Translations under genes and position numbers: made by a program
Shown here: in pieces, positions 44,182-53,558 of the stretch
Numbering within the stretch: the stretch's first letter is position 1
How the letters are laid out: every line of letters starts with the position of its first letter
The notes under the pieces: model-generated
The model's input: the letters and a program-made list of their open reading frames with translations, nothing else
Databases searched by the model: none
Told to the model about the DNA's origin: nothing
Assembly (NCBI GenBank): GCA_041662605.1
Contig: JBAZSD010000010.1
Coordinates: 1 to 64,000 of the forward strand
Direction: 5' to 3'
Length of the DNA: 64,000 nt
Origin: Desulfomonilaceae bacterium
GTDB taxonomy: Bacteria > Desulfobacterota > Desulfomonilia > Desulfomonilales > Desulfomonilaceae

Positions 44182-45389
44182 TGAGAATGCTGCGGATGGG
44201 ACGGCAAGCGCTGAACGCCATCGCAACATATAGAACCAGAACGATCCTTATGATACTCGGTGTGGTTATCGGTGTGGCGACGCTCACCGTTATCACCTCT
44301 TCGGTAATCGGGGCGCGGGACGAGGTCTTGGCGAGGGTAGAAAAATTCGGTTTGAAGCAGATAAGTGTCATCGCCGGCGCCGGAAGAAAGCCGGGAGTCC
44401 CGCAACCCGTATGCACGAGTCTGAAGCTGGAGGACGCACGGGCAATACTTTCAGAAATTGCTAATGTGAAGGACGTGTGTCCCGAAATCGTGCGCACGGA
44501 TTTTCCTGTGAAATACGGTAACAAGAATACTTACGCATCAATCGTTGCAGCGAACTCCAGTTGGGCCTCAATGTGGGGGACAGGGCTGGAAGCGGGAAGG
44601 TTCTTATCACAGGAAGACAACATTTATCGAGCGCGGGTGGCCGTTGTTGGAAGAACGATCCAAAGGGACGTGTTTGAAGACGAAGACCCTGTCGGCAAGC
44701 GGATTCTCATTAACAACAACCCGTTTGAGATCGTCGGCATCCTTGAATCGAGAGGGACGTCGCCCCGCGGGGACGACTTGGACAATCAAATCGTCATACC
44801 CGTCTCCACCGGTCAAAAAAGAGTATTCCACCAGGATTACCTCTTTGCCATAAAGGTGGAATTAAACGATTCGTCCAAGATGTCTCGGACCGTGAACGAT
44901 GTTCGGGAACTCTTACGGGAAAGGCATAATCTTCGGGAAGGGCTTGAGGATGATTTCACGATTGTGACTCCCACCTTGATCATGAACATGATGTCGAGCC
45001 TTTCGGCAACATTCAGCCTTTTCCTCATGCTGGTTTCAGGTATATCGCTCGTGGTAAGCGCAATTGTAATCGCAAACATCATGTTCATTGCAGTGAATGA
45101 GAGAAGGGGGGAGATCGGTCTTCGGCGGGCCGTTGGGGCCAGAAAGAGAGATATCCTCGCCCAGTTCCTGTTGGAGGCCGTCTGTGTTGCCGCAGCGGGT
45201 GGATTTCTCGGAATTGTTGTGGGACTTATGGGTCTCAAGCTGTTGTCAGGTTATATGAAATTGCCTGCTGACATTATGTGGCAGCCCATCGTAGTCGGGT
45301 TTGCAAGTGCAATTGTCGTGGGGCTCTTGGCAGGCATTCAGCCTGCAAAAAAAGCTGCCAGTTTGCAGCCTATTTCAGCATTGAGGTAA
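44178..45389 (+). CDS. MacB-like ABC transporter permease, first of two
   Basis: A 403-residue permease with the MacB/FtsX layout: TM1 (TILMILGVVIGVATLTVI), a large periplasmic domain, then three helices (the last ones ISLVVSAIVIANIMF, AVCVAAAGGFLGIVVGLMG and a C-terminal span) and the cytoplasmic RRAVGARKRDI loop that contacts the ATPase. The start at 44178 overlaps the ATPase stop and is preceded by GGAGAGGCGG. The second permease begins six bases after its stop. Confidence 0.92.
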   Translation: MMRMLRMGRQALNAIATYRTRTILMILGVVIGVATLTVITSSVIGARDEVLARVEKFGLKQISVIAGAGRKPGVPQPVCTSLKLEDARAILSEIANVKDVCPEIVRTDFPVKYGNKNTYASIVAANSSWASMWGTGLEAGRFLSQEDNIYRARVAVVGRTIQRDVFEDEDPVGKRILINNNPFEIVGILESRGTSPRGDDLDNQIVIPVSTGQKRVFHQDYLFAIKVELNDSSKMSRTVNDVRELLRERHNLREGLEDDFTIVTPTLIMNMMSSLSATFSLFLMLVSGISLVVSAIVIANIMFIAVNERRGEIGLRRAVGARKRDILAQFLLEAVCVAAAGGFLGIVVGLMGLKLLSGYMKLPADIMWQPIVVGFASAIVVGLLAGIQPAKKAASLQPISALR

Positions 45390-45395
45390 GTTCTC

Positions 45396-46622
45396 ATGCG
45401 AACCGGTCAGTTACGCAGCTTCCGAATAGCCATAAAGTCGCTCATAGGAAATCGGTTGAGGGTTTTCCTTGCCGTGTTGGCTATCATTATAGGTGTAGCG
45501 TCCCTCATTGTCCTAGTGGGAATTGGAAGAGGAACCGAGCAAGAAATCCGAAAGTCAATCGAAGACATGGGGCCAAATATGATTATCGTGAGCGCAGGGC
45601 AGTCAAGGGTGATCAAGGGACAGCTCGGGCAGTTGGGAATGATAATCAATTTGACCTTGAAAGATGCGGCCGCAATCGCTGAAGAGTGTCCATCGGTTCG
45701 TGCTGTCGCTCCTGCTCATTCCAAGAAACTGTTGGTAAAATCTGATAGCGTGACCTACAGCACAAAGATTGTGGGTACCGTGCCTTCAATACAGGAAATG
45801 CGAAATATCTCGCTCCAATCAGGATCGTTTTTTGATGAGACGGAAAACAGCTTGATGGCGCACGTTGCAGTTCTTGCCCCCACGGTGGTCGAGTCTCTAT
45901 TTGGGATGCGTGATCCCACTGGAAGGTCCATCATGATTGGAAAGGTGACGTTCAAGGTCATCGGCGTAACGGCTCCAAAGGGGTCTGTTTCTGGTGAGGA
46001 TCAAGACGACCAAATATTTGTGCCTTTGCGGACCGCCATATCCAAACTCATGAATGTGACGTATTTGAGCCACGTATTCGTTGAGGCTGCCGGACTTGAC
46101 AATATCCACACCGCAGGTATGGAAATAAAGTCTCTCCTGAGAGAACGCCATCGATTGCGTGACGATAAGGCGGATGATTTTACCATTCAGAATCAAGCCG
46201 ATGTGATCGAGGCGCAGAGTTCGGTCTCAAGGTCATTCAGCCTTCTCGTCCTGAGCATCGCGGTCAGTTCCTTGGTTATTGGAGGAGTCGGAATCATGGG
46301 CGTTATGCTTGTTTCCATCCAGGAACGGATAAGCGAGATAGGCATTCGGCGGGCTGTAGGTGCGAAACGGAGTGACATATTTGTTCAATTCCTTGTTGAA
46401 TCTTTGTTTCTCGGCATACTGGGTGGAATTGGGGGCCTCCTTCTCGGGCTGAGTGCATCGGCCGGAGTGAAACTGATCTCCAGGATGCCGTTAGTTTTGG
46501 AGCCCAAGTACATCCTATTGTCACTTGTTTTTTCGTTAGCGACCGCCCTCCTTTTCGGCATATTTCCTTCGTGGAGAGCTTCCCGGCTCAACCCGATTGA
46601 AGCACTGCATACCGAGGCCTAG
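45396..46622 (+). CDS. MacB-like ABC transporter permease, second of two
   Basis: A 408-residue permease related to the preceding one (LAVLAIIIGVASLIVL TM1, periplasmic domain, EIGIRRAVGAKRSDI coupling loop, three C-terminal helices). Two different permeases probably form a heterodimer instead of the usual MacB homodimer. The last gene of the efflux unit; a terminator lies at 46893. Confidence 0.92.
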   Translation: MRTGQLRSFRIAIKSLIGNRLRVFLAVLAIIIGVASLIVLVGIGRGTEQEIRKSIEDMGPNMIIVSAGQSRVIKGQLGQLGMIINLTLKDAAAIAEECPSVRAVAPAHSKKLLVKSDSVTYSTKIVGTVPSIQEMRNISLQSGSFFDETENSLMAHVAVLAPTVVESLFGMRDPTGRSIMIGKVTFKVIGVTAPKGSVSGEDQDDQIFVPLRTAISKLMNVTYLSHVFVEAAGLDNIHTAGMEIKSLLRERHRLRDDKADDFTIQNQADVIEAQSSVSRSFSLLVLSIAVSSLVIGGVGIMGVMLVSIQERISEIGIRRAVGAKRSDIFVQFLVESLFLGILGGIGGLLLGLSASAGVKLISRMPLVLEPKYILLSLVFSLATALLFGIFPSWRASRLNPIEALHTEA

Positions 46623-46892
46623 CAGAAGCTCCAATAAGGTCCTGTCTTCACGGCACTTATTGATGATCTGAACTTGGTGCTGTCTTGGTGCCCACAGGTG
46701 ATCTAATTCCAAACCAACAGATGAAAGAGAGGTCTTGAAACCGCAAATTGTTCAATCAAACAAGGGAGCATAGAATTCTAGCTGGGAGGTCTCGTGACCG
46801 GTTAGGGGAGTCGGGGGTGATGTCAGACAATGAAGGTTTTTTGAAACAGATCTTGCCCGACCTGATTCCTTTTAACAGCATAAAAATGTCCT
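46623..46892. other. Island right-end non-coding stretch
   Basis: No gene is supported between the last permease and the terminator hairpin. The sequence is ordinary in composition and I see no repeats until 46941. Confidence 0.4.
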
Positions 46893-46923
46893 AAAAAGTG
46901 GCGTCATTTTGGCGTCGCTTTTT
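46893..46923 (+). terminator. Terminator near the island right end
   Basis: A 13-bp stem (with G-U pairs) AAAAAGTGGCGTC against GGCGTCGCTTTTT around ATTTT, ending in T. It can end the efflux transcript 270 bases after the last stop. Confidence 0.65.
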
Positions 46924-46940
46924 ACGTAATCATAGCGCTT

Positions 46941-46967
46941 AATAGTGACCAATAGTGTTCAATAGTG
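46941..46967 (+). repeat. Three AATAGTG direct repeats at 10-base period
   Basis: AATAGTG at 46941, 46951 and 46961. The exact 10-base spacing places them on one face of the helix, and they sit 54 bases from the right attachment repeat. Integrase arm-type or excisionase binding sites are the natural candidates. Confidence 0.5.
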
Positions 46968-47021
46968 CTTTATTTCTTCAAGGAAATCAAGGCGTAGCCA
47001 GTTATGTAATTATCGAATTTG

Positions 47022-47071
47022 TGCCTTCACACGGCAGGGGTCGGAGGTTCAAGCCCTCTCCCGCCTACCAA
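47022..47071 (+). repeat. Island right attachment repeat
   Basis: An exact 50-base copy of the tRNA-Val 3' part (compare 37142-37191). It lacks the 5' half of the tRNA, so it is not a functional tRNA. Confidence 0.92.
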
Positions 47072-47171
47072 ATAAAAACAATGAGTTAGCTCTCCCGGAA
47101 ACGTTGACAATGACCTCTACCGTAAAAAAGCCAACAAAAAGCTAACACCGGGCTTAAAATTGATTTCATTT

Positions 47172-47350
47172 TTAGGCGTTTACCGCAGTTAAGATTTCAG
47201 TTTCATTGTCGCTGATCCGTCCGTAGCGTTCACTCATCGGCAACATCCTGTCGCTATGTCCAATGGCCTGTCTAATCTAGTGGTCTATCTTTCTGATTCT
47301 GGCGTTTTTGAGCCATATGTGGCGCAAACGTGGATCCGTGGTCGCGGAAA
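47172..47350 (-). pseudogene. Tyrosine integrase C-terminal relic
   Basis: Reading toward the attachment repeat, the minus strand gives FRDHGSTFAPHMA in one frame and KNARIRKID, a stop, then IRQAIGHSDRMLPMSERYGRISD in another. The pattern H/RD.RSTFA...IGHSD....RYGRISD matches the H-x-x-R and catalytic-tyrosine region of tyrosine recombinases. At least one frameshift and one stop break it. It lies about 100 bases outside the right attachment repeat, so it belonged to a different, older element at this site. Confidence 0.75.
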
Positions 47351-47443
47351 TTGCAGTTTGTTTAATGCTCGGTCCCATGGTCTTTTGCATGACTGAACAT
47401 CAATATTGTGACCTCAAGATGTTGCGCTTAGTTTCTGAATGGA

Positions 47444-47935
47444 TCAGTCCAGATTCAACTGCGCTTTGCATTGATTACATTTCGCTGCGCCCCGGAAGAT
47501 TTTATTGCCGCATTCTGGACAGATATAGCGGGCTTCTTCATCTTGAACCCATTTTTCATCGCCAACCTCTCGACGATACGGGATAGCCCGGAGAATAACC
47601 TTCTTTCCAACAGTCATAGAGAAATTGTCAATGTAATGACACGGAAATTCATTACATTGATGACAGCCTGTGTATCCTTTATCTTTTGTGCAGTTCCTGA
47701 TCTCACATTGGCGACAGTGCATAAACCGTTCCTCAGATAAGCAGCCGCGGCACTGAATGTCTCCTATTGATAGGGATTCGCTATTCGGGAGTGTGCCCTT
47801 GTCGGGAGTTCCTCCCTTGTAGAGGTTTACCAGCCGCCCTTTTAGTTTTATGTTATTGTCGCGGTGTGCGATATAAATGGCGCAGACACCACAATAAAGA
47901 CCACAAGGAGAAATGAAATCGGGATTTGTCGCCAT
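47444..47935 (-). CDS. DUF3795 Cys-rich protein with C-terminal zinc ribbon
   Basis: A 163-residue protein with 18 or so Cys in metal-site pairs: N-terminal SPCGLYCGVCAIY (DUF3795 opening), CRGCLSEE, CRQCEIRNC, CHQCNEFPC, and at the end a zinc ribbon CPECGNKIFRGAAKCNQC. No enzyme activity can be assigned. Members are common in anaerobes. GGAAGGG precedes the ATG. Just upstream, the 260-base gap to the cyclase is non-coding. Confidence 0.87.
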   Translation of the reverse strand: MATNPDFISPCGLYCGVCAIYIAHRDNNIKLKGRLVNLYKGGTPDKGTLPNSESLSIGDIQCRGCLSEERFMHCRQCEIRNCTKDKGYTGCHQCNEFPCHYIDNFSMTVGKKVILRAIPYRREVGDEKWVQDEEARYICPECGNKIFRGAAKCNQCKAQLNLD

Positions 47936-48232
47936 AGCTTTTTCCCTTCCTGATAGCTAATCCGACATTGGACATCCTATGATGGCCCACACTACATATA
48001 GTGGGTGATAGAGTCAACTTTACGCGAATGATTTTCTTAATAAGGCGGCCACACAGACAAGGCGGTGACCCATATAAGCATAAGTGTATTAGAGGACAGT
48101 ACGCCGCCATCTTGTTCCAACATGTTAAAAATACTTGTAATTAATCGATTTGACCCTACATAAGACATAAGGTAGATTAGCCTGGGAATTGAGGATGTGC
48201 CAGCATGGGATATCAAATGGAGGCGCAGAACG

Positions 48233-49057
48233 ATGAAAGAGAAATTCAGTTTCGTCTCGTTAGTATTCATCATGGCCATTTCATTAACTGCGGGAGCCGA
48301 ATCGCCGGCGACATTATGGCCTGTAGTTGAAATGTTGCGATCCAAGGAATTCGTCGATCTGACCCATGCATTTCATCCGGGAATCCCACAGTGGCCCGGT
48401 TTTGACGATGAAATAAGAGTTACCACGTACTATTACGACAAGGGAATCGGAACGAAAGGAAGCGGTTTCCTCGCTCATAAATACGAAATACCTGGCCAAT
48501 GGGGCACTCATGTGGACCCGCCGGCGCATTTCGCAAGAGGAAAAAGATTTCTCGACGAAATCTCCGTCAAGGAAATGCTTCTTCCCCTTGTCGTCATCGA
48601 CGTGAGCGGTAAGGTAACGACCAATCCGGACTATCAGATCTCCATGGATGATGTCCGGGCCTGGGAAGCGAAACACGGTCAAATACCGAAGAACGCCTTT
48701 GTGGCCATGAGAACCGACTGGTCAAAGAAATGGCCAAACGGAGAAGCGATGCGTAACCAGGACGACAAAGGCGTTGCCCATTATCCAGGCTGGAGCAAGG
48801 ATGTCCTTACCTACCTCTACGAAGAGCGCAATATTACTGCGTCAGGCCACGAAACCACCGACACCGACCCTGGTATCGCCACTAGCAAAGGAGACTATTC
48901 CCTTGAGGCGTACATTCTTTCACGAGACAAATTTCAGATCGAGCTTCTGGCCAACCTGGACAAAGTTCCCGAATACGGGGCTTTAGTGGTGGTAGCGTTT
49001 CCAAAGCCAAAGAAGGGCTCCGGTTTTCCTGCGAGGGTATTTGCTATCCTACCGTAG
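48233..49057 (+). CDS. Secreted cyclase-family hydrolase (kynurenine formamidase-like)
   Basis: A 274-residue protein with an N-terminal signal peptide (KFSFVSLVFIMAISLTAGA). The cyclase core motif is GQWGTHVDPPAH (consensus HxGTHxDxPxH with the first His replaced by Gln) and a second conserved histidine region is NITASGHETTDTDPG. The family hydrolyses cyclic or amide substrates, often with a metal. Here the enzyme is exported. The start at 48233 is preceded by TGGAGGCG, and the frame is open 12 codons further up. Substrate unknown. Confidence 0.8.
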   Translation: MKEKFSFVSLVFIMAISLTAGAESPATLWPVVEMLRSKEFVDLTHAFHPGIPQWPGFDDEIRVTTYYYDKGIGTKGSGFLAHKYEIPGQWGTHVDPPAHFARGKRFLDEISVKEMLLPLVVIDVSGKVTTNPDYQISMDDVRAWEAKHGQIPKNAFVAMRTDWSKKWPNGEAMRNQDDKGVAHYPGWSKDVLTYLYEERNITASGHETTDTDPGIATSKGDYSLEAYILSRDKFQIELLANLDKVPEYGALVVVAFPKPKKGSGFPARVFAILP

Positions 49058-49255
49058 TAATGCGCTGCGAGATCCTGATCAGTGACGGAATAGTACAGCG
49101 AACAGGAGGTTGATGTCCTTGCCCGTCTCGCAATACTATTTTGAGGCAAACAAAACGCTGATTTTTTTAGCCATTTTCAAAAGCTACGTTCGGTGACGCT
49201 ATTTCGATCTTCGCTGCGCAGTTGTTCCTCTCATCGCTCTTTGTCTTCCCGGTAA

Positions 49256-50834
49256 TTAAGGCGACGGTTGTTTTTGACTCCCCCGTTGATGGCTGTGATG
49301 AATTCCATAAGAAAAATAGATAACAAAACCAAGAACCAGCCAGCCTATAAGGCGTAACTAGGCTTCCCACGGAAGGCTCAGAGCAAGAAGCGTGCATGAT
49401 GCTACCCCTAACGCGGGTACAAAAGGCGAGAAGGGGGTTCTGAAAGGTCGCGGGATGTCGGGCCTTTTATAGCGGAGCACTAACACGCCGGCGCATACAA
49501 CGATGAAAGCGGCTAGTGTGCCTATCGAAACCAGTTCGCCTAAAATTCGTACCGGGAGCAAGGAAGCCAATATTGCCACAACCGAGCCAGTTACGATTGT
49601 GGTGTTGGCGGGAGTGCCATAACGTGGATGCGCTTTGGAAAAGAATGCTGGCAAGAGGCCATCATGGGCCATGCTAAAAAAGATACGTGGCTGTCCCATC
49701 AGAAGGACCAGGATTACGGATGTCAAACCAGCGATAGCCCCGAGTTTTACCAACACCGCCAACCAGAGAATGCCAGTGGCGTCAATGGCCAGAGCTACAG
49801 GATTCGCAACATTGAGCCTTGAATAGTTGACTACCCCGGTCAAAATCAGGGAGAACAGAACATACAACACAGCGCAGACAGCCAACGAACCTAAAATACC
49901 TATTGGCATGTGAGTCTGAGGTTTCTTGGCTTCCTGAGCCGCAGTTGAGACGGCGTCGAATCCAACGTAAGCGAAGAAGACAACCCCTGCTCCTTCTTAG
50001 TACTCCAGACCACCCAAACTCCCCGTATTGGCCGGAATTCGGTGGAATGAACGGGACCCAGTTATCGGTCTGGATGAACCTGATTCCGACGACAATTACC
50101 GTCAATATAACAGCTAGCTTGCCCGCCACAATGGCTGTATTGAATAGCGCGGACTCGCGAATCCCCTTGACAAGAATAATCGTTACGAACAGTACAATTA
50201 GGGCGGCTGGGAGGTTCAATATGGCAGTAGCGTGTGGCAGGCTGTCTAGAGAGACGCCTGATTGATGAAGTCGCTCAAGATAAGAACCAACCTGATACCA
50301 GCCCTCAGCCCCGGAAATACCTATTTTCCGTATTAGCTCGTTTGATAAAAATACGAACTGTGTTCCGGGAGGACCCGAAAATTCTGGAGGGGCAATTATG
50401 CCGAACTGATGTAGGAAGCTCACAACGTAACTGGACCAGCCCACAGCAACGGCCGACGCCCCTATAGAATATTCTATAATTAGATCCCATCCGATAAACC
50501 ACGCGAAAATCTCGCCCAAAGTTGCATAGGCGTACGTATAGGCGCTCCCAGAAACGGGAATCATTGAAGCGAACTCAGCATAACACAATCCAGCCAGTGC
50601 GCTTACAATCCCGGCGATAACAAAAGAAATCACGATGCCGGGACCAGCGTATTGGGCCGCCGCCTGCCCTGCGAGAACAAATATGCCTGCTCCGATAATA
50701 GCGCCAATTCCTATTCCGAGAAGGTCAACCACACCGAGAGTTTTTTTGAGGCCGGAACCGTCTTGCGCCTCAGCCTGGAGGGCTTCAATGGTTTTTGTTC
50801 GGCGAAGTTGTTGAGATAACGTGGAATATTTCAC
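49256..50834 (-). pseudogene. Amino-acid permease (APC family), disrupted
   Basis: Starting at 50834, an APC-superfamily cationic amino-acid transporter reads well for about 280 residues (LGIGIGAIIGAGIFVLAGQAA, SGSAYTYAYATLGEIFAWFIGWDL). Near 49992-49996 an extra base (AGAAGG for AGAGG) shifts the frame; the C-terminal half continues in another frame (AQEAKKPQTHMPIG...). It then meets TAG at about 49358 where family proteins continue with Trp, and afterwards the frame continues (LRLIGWLVLGFVIYF) to TAA at 49256. Two independent lesions make it a probable pseudogene; a sequencing error could explain the first only. Confidence 0.85.
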
Positions 50835-51066
50835 GAAATACCTACACGCGCAAACATGATGGGCGCGGGAAGTTTTGACTCATCAAACTCCCATCGGATA
50901 TGATATTTAGCATGCGCTGCTGAAACAGGAAAAGTATTGTTTCAGAAGCCGAGGACTTTTTCTATCTGCACTGGTTTGACGCATTATGCCTAGAAGAATC
51001 ATGGTCCATGAAACACGCTTCTATAAAACCAATTCTCTGCTTGTTGGCAAGTTTATATGAGGCCTT

Positions 51067-51861
51067 GTGGGGAATATAGAACTCAACAATTTACTTGACT
51101 TGTTTGGGCGCCGAAAAACGGCAATCTTAAGGCAACATTCGAGAGCCAGAGCAGTTTTCAAGAAAATCAAAAGACTGCTGTCTCATGGGCAATCGTTGAG
51201 ATTCTTTTCAGCCTTGATCAAGGAGGGTGATCTCGTTTTTGATATCGGCGCTAACGTGGGGGACATGACCGCATTGTATTTGGAGCTTGGGGCCAGGGTG
51301 ATTTCCGTGGAACCTCAAGATGATTGCCTGAAAACCCTTGATCGAAGGTTCGGACAGAACCCTCGAGTATCTATTGTCCCGACGGCTATTGGAGCCTTAG
51401 AGGGAGAGCATGAATTCATGATTAGCGACATCCGGTCGCCTATTTCCTCGATGTCCAGGCAATGGATCACCGCCGTGAAATCAAGCGGAAGATTCTTGCG
51501 CTACGATTGGAGTCGTACCATAACGGTTCCGGTAACAACACTGGACTCATTGATAGAGCTGTATGGTGAACCGGATTTTTGTAAAATCGATGTAGAGGGA
51601 TTTGAGGCGGAAGTCCTTTCCGGGCTTTCTCGCCCCCTGACAAATCTATCATTCGAGTATCATGTTGAATTTCTGGAACACGCCTTTGACTGTTTTGCGC
51701 TTCTTCGACGTCTTGGAACATATCGTTTCAATTACACTGTTGAGAGCCGCATAGTAATGGAATCACCCTGTTGGATGGGGGAACAGGAGATCTGTCAGAA
51801 ACTTCGGTCACTCACTTGTTCGAGTCTCCAGGGTGACATTTATGGTCAGTTCAAATGCTAG
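51067..51861 (+). CDS. FkbM-family SAM-dependent methyltransferase
   Basis: A 264-residue methyltransferase with the FkbM fold. SAM motif I is VFDIGANVGDMTALY, the acidic loop is VISVEPQ, and PDFCKIDVEGFEAEVLSG is the FkbM signature. These enzymes usually methylate sugars or polyketides. GTG start at 51067 with GAGG upstream. It stands alone between divergent pseudogene and the DJ-1 gene, with about 270 non-coding bases on the right. Confidence 0.88.
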   Translation: MGNIELNNLLDLFGRRKTAILRQHSRARAVFKKIKRLLSHGQSLRFFSALIKEGDLVFDIGANVGDMTALYLELGARVISVEPQDDCLKTLDRRFGQNPRVSIVPTAIGALEGEHEFMISDIRSPISSMSRQWITAVKSSGRFLRYDWSRTITVPVTTLDSLIELYGEPDFCKIDVEGFEAEVLSGLSRPLTNLSFEYHVEFLEHAFDCFALLRRLGTYRFNYTVESRIVMESPCWMGEQEICQKLRSLTCSSLQGDIYGQFKC

Positions 51862-52127
51862 GCTGAATGACGGATACTGAGTTTCATTGTTAGATTTTGG
51901 TGGGTTGGAGGTTCAATCAAATTCGAAACTGCGGCCGGAGAAAAATATCACGTTTTTGGGATGTCATCTGAATAGACGGAGAATTATATAGAACTGTAAA
52001 TAAAAATGGAGGTTGAATCATTTTTAAAAAGTCCGTCGCCGAGTCTTCTTTGTGTTCTTGGCAAATTAGGCCGGCGCCAACGGCCGTCTCGTAGAACATC
52101 TCACAGATTACTAACAGGAGGGAACTC

Positions 52128-52709
52128 ATGGGAACAAAGAAAATCTTGATGTTAGTTGGGGACTACGTGGAGGATTACGAAGTAATGGTGCCTTTTCAGG
52201 CATTATTAATGCTCGGCTATACCGTTCATGCGGTTTGTCCTGACAAAAAAGCGGGCGACATTGTCAGGACAGCTATCCACGACTTTGAAGGCGATCAGAC
52301 TTACAGCGAGAAACGCGGCCACAACTTCACTCTAAATGCTACGTTCTCCGAGATCAAACTGGACGATTACGACGCACTGGTGATTCCGGGTGGACGCGCG
52401 CCTGAATATATAAGGTTGAATAAAGGAGCGCTCGACGCCGTACGCTATTTCGCAAATAAAAATAAGCCCATCGCGGCAATCTGCCACGGAGCCCAGGTCC
52501 TTGCCGCAGCCGGGGTCCTGACTGGCAAGACCTGCTCCGCTTATCCTGCTGTGGCCCCTGACGTAAACTGCGCAGGAGGTAAATGGGTAGACATTCCTTT
52601 AGATAAGGCCCACGTGGATGGCAATCTGGTTACCGCTCCTGCTTGGCCCGCCCATCCTGATTGGCTGGCTCGGTTCATCGCCGTGATGGGAGCAAAGATA
52701 GAGTTATAG
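52128..52709 (+). CDS. DJ-1/PfpI family protein (YhbO/YajL type)
   Basis: A 193-residue protein. Nucleophile C119 in AICHGAQVLAAAG is followed by H120; E15 in GDYVEDYE is the conserved acidic partner. The family includes chaperones, deglycase-like enzymes and peptidases; no single function is proven from sequence. CAGGAGGG precedes the ATG. A strong hairpin follows the stop. Confidence 0.92.
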   Translation: MGTKKILMLVGDYVEDYEVMVPFQALLMLGYTVHAVCPDKKAGDIVRTAIHDFEGDQTYSEKRGHNFTLNATFSEIKLDDYDALVIPGGRAPEYIRLNKGALDAVRYFANKNKPIAAICHGAQVLAAAGVLTGKTCSAYPAVAPDVNCAGGKWVDIPLDKAHVDGNLVTAPAWPAHPDWLARFIAVMGAKIEL

Positions 52710-52774
52710 CTTCTGAAATGTTCGCGTACTGGAAACTTTTTCCTCTGCAAAATACATATCTGACACAAATCGGA

Positions 52775-52804
52775 CAGGACTCTGCCCAAAGGGAAAGAGT
52801 CCTG
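52775..52804 (+). terminator. Hairpin downstream of the DJ-1 gene
   Basis: CAGGACTCT (52775-52783) pairs with AGAGTCCTG (52796-52804), with CCC/GGG pairing inside the loop. It is 66 bases after the stop and is followed by a T/C-rich stretch without a clear T-run. Confidence 0.5.
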
Positions 52805-53009
52805 AATCCTTCCTCTTGGCTACCAAAGGGTGAAAATATTTTTTGTCAGTACTTAACATAATTTGTTCAACGGACAGTAGGAACGTCAAGAAAGACCATA
52901 ATGTCGCTTGGAGTTGAGCCCAGGCAAACTGATGGCTTCAAAAGGCCTTTGTAGTGAATTAGTTTTTTTACAGGCTGTATTCGGTGGGCAATAATAAACT
53001 AAAGAAGTT

Positions 53010-53558
53010 CTAATTTTTCGGTTTTCCTTCAGTAGGCTCAACAATCTGAAGAGTCTTCATTGCGGCGTCAAATATGTCTGCGAACTTCCGGCCATCTTCA
53101 GGTAAAACAGAACACGTTATGACCAACATTTTCTCTTTTATTCCTTTAAAGTAATACTGGGTTTGCATCAGTTGTTTTCGATCCCATTTGGAATCAAATA
53201 CGAGCTTAATTCCTCGGATACCTGAGTCTGTATTAAAAGCCCTTTTCTCAAGCAGCTTGAAACCTTGAGCGTCTTTTTTCATAGGCGCTGAGCAAGCCGT
53301 TACGTAGTCTTCAACTGACCCATCGAAAGCCTCATCAATCACAGCTATATTTGGAGCGAAACCACCGGAAGGAAAACCACGACAAATTTTGAAGTTAAAT
53401 CCAGGGAACTCGGCCGTCGTCCATCCTTCAGGAATCATAAATTTGAAGCCGCCGGACGGTTCCGATAACACTGTAGTCGCCTGCTCTGAAAGTCCGATCA
53501 ACGGCCACAGGAGTATTAATGACAAACATAGAGCGCCGGACATTATACTTCGGGACAT
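53010..53558 (-). CDS. Exported PsbP/DcrB-like protein
   Basis: A 182-residue protein with a signal peptide (SGALCLSLILLWPLIGLSEQA). The mature part shows the SGGFKFMIPEGWTT opening strand of the PsbP/DcrB-like fold and ends with a helix (KFADIFDAAMKTLQI). Function unknown. It is transcribed divergently from the M50-like gene, with about 250 bases between. Cys residues at about 59, 89 and 153 could form a disulfide. Confidence 0.65.
   Translation of the reverse strand: MSRSIMSGALCLSLILLWPLIGLSEQATTVLSEPSGGFKFMIPEGWTTAEFPGFNFKICRGFPSGGFAPNIAVIDEAFDGSVEDYVTACSAPMKKDAQGFKLLEKRAFNTDSGIRGIKLVFDSKWDRKQLMQTQYYFKGIKEKMLVITCSVLPEDGRKFADIFDAAMKTLQIVEPTEGKPKN

Larger units (their letters stand above)
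37142..47071. mobile_element. Genomic island integrated at tRNA-Val, about 9.9 kb
   Basis: The element is bounded by exact 50-base direct repeats (37142-37191 and 47022-47071), the first being the anticodon-to-3'-end part of tRNA-Val. That is the usual product of a tyrosine-integrase insertion at a tRNA. It contains an IS200 relic, about 900 bases of degenerate DNA, a BaeSR-like two-component system, a Spy-like protein, a small ORF, a MacA-like adaptor and a MacB-like ABC transporter in three genes. No intact integrase lies between the repeats. It therefore looks immobile unless helped. Confidence 0.85.

Noticed and set aside
47022..47071. A second tRNA-Val gene
   Set aside because: Only the 3' part is present; the 5' half and D arm are missing.
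49356..50000. Recoding (selenocysteine or frameshift signal) in the permease
   Set aside because: The stop is TAG, not TGA, and no slippery site or hairpin was seen, so decay is simpler.
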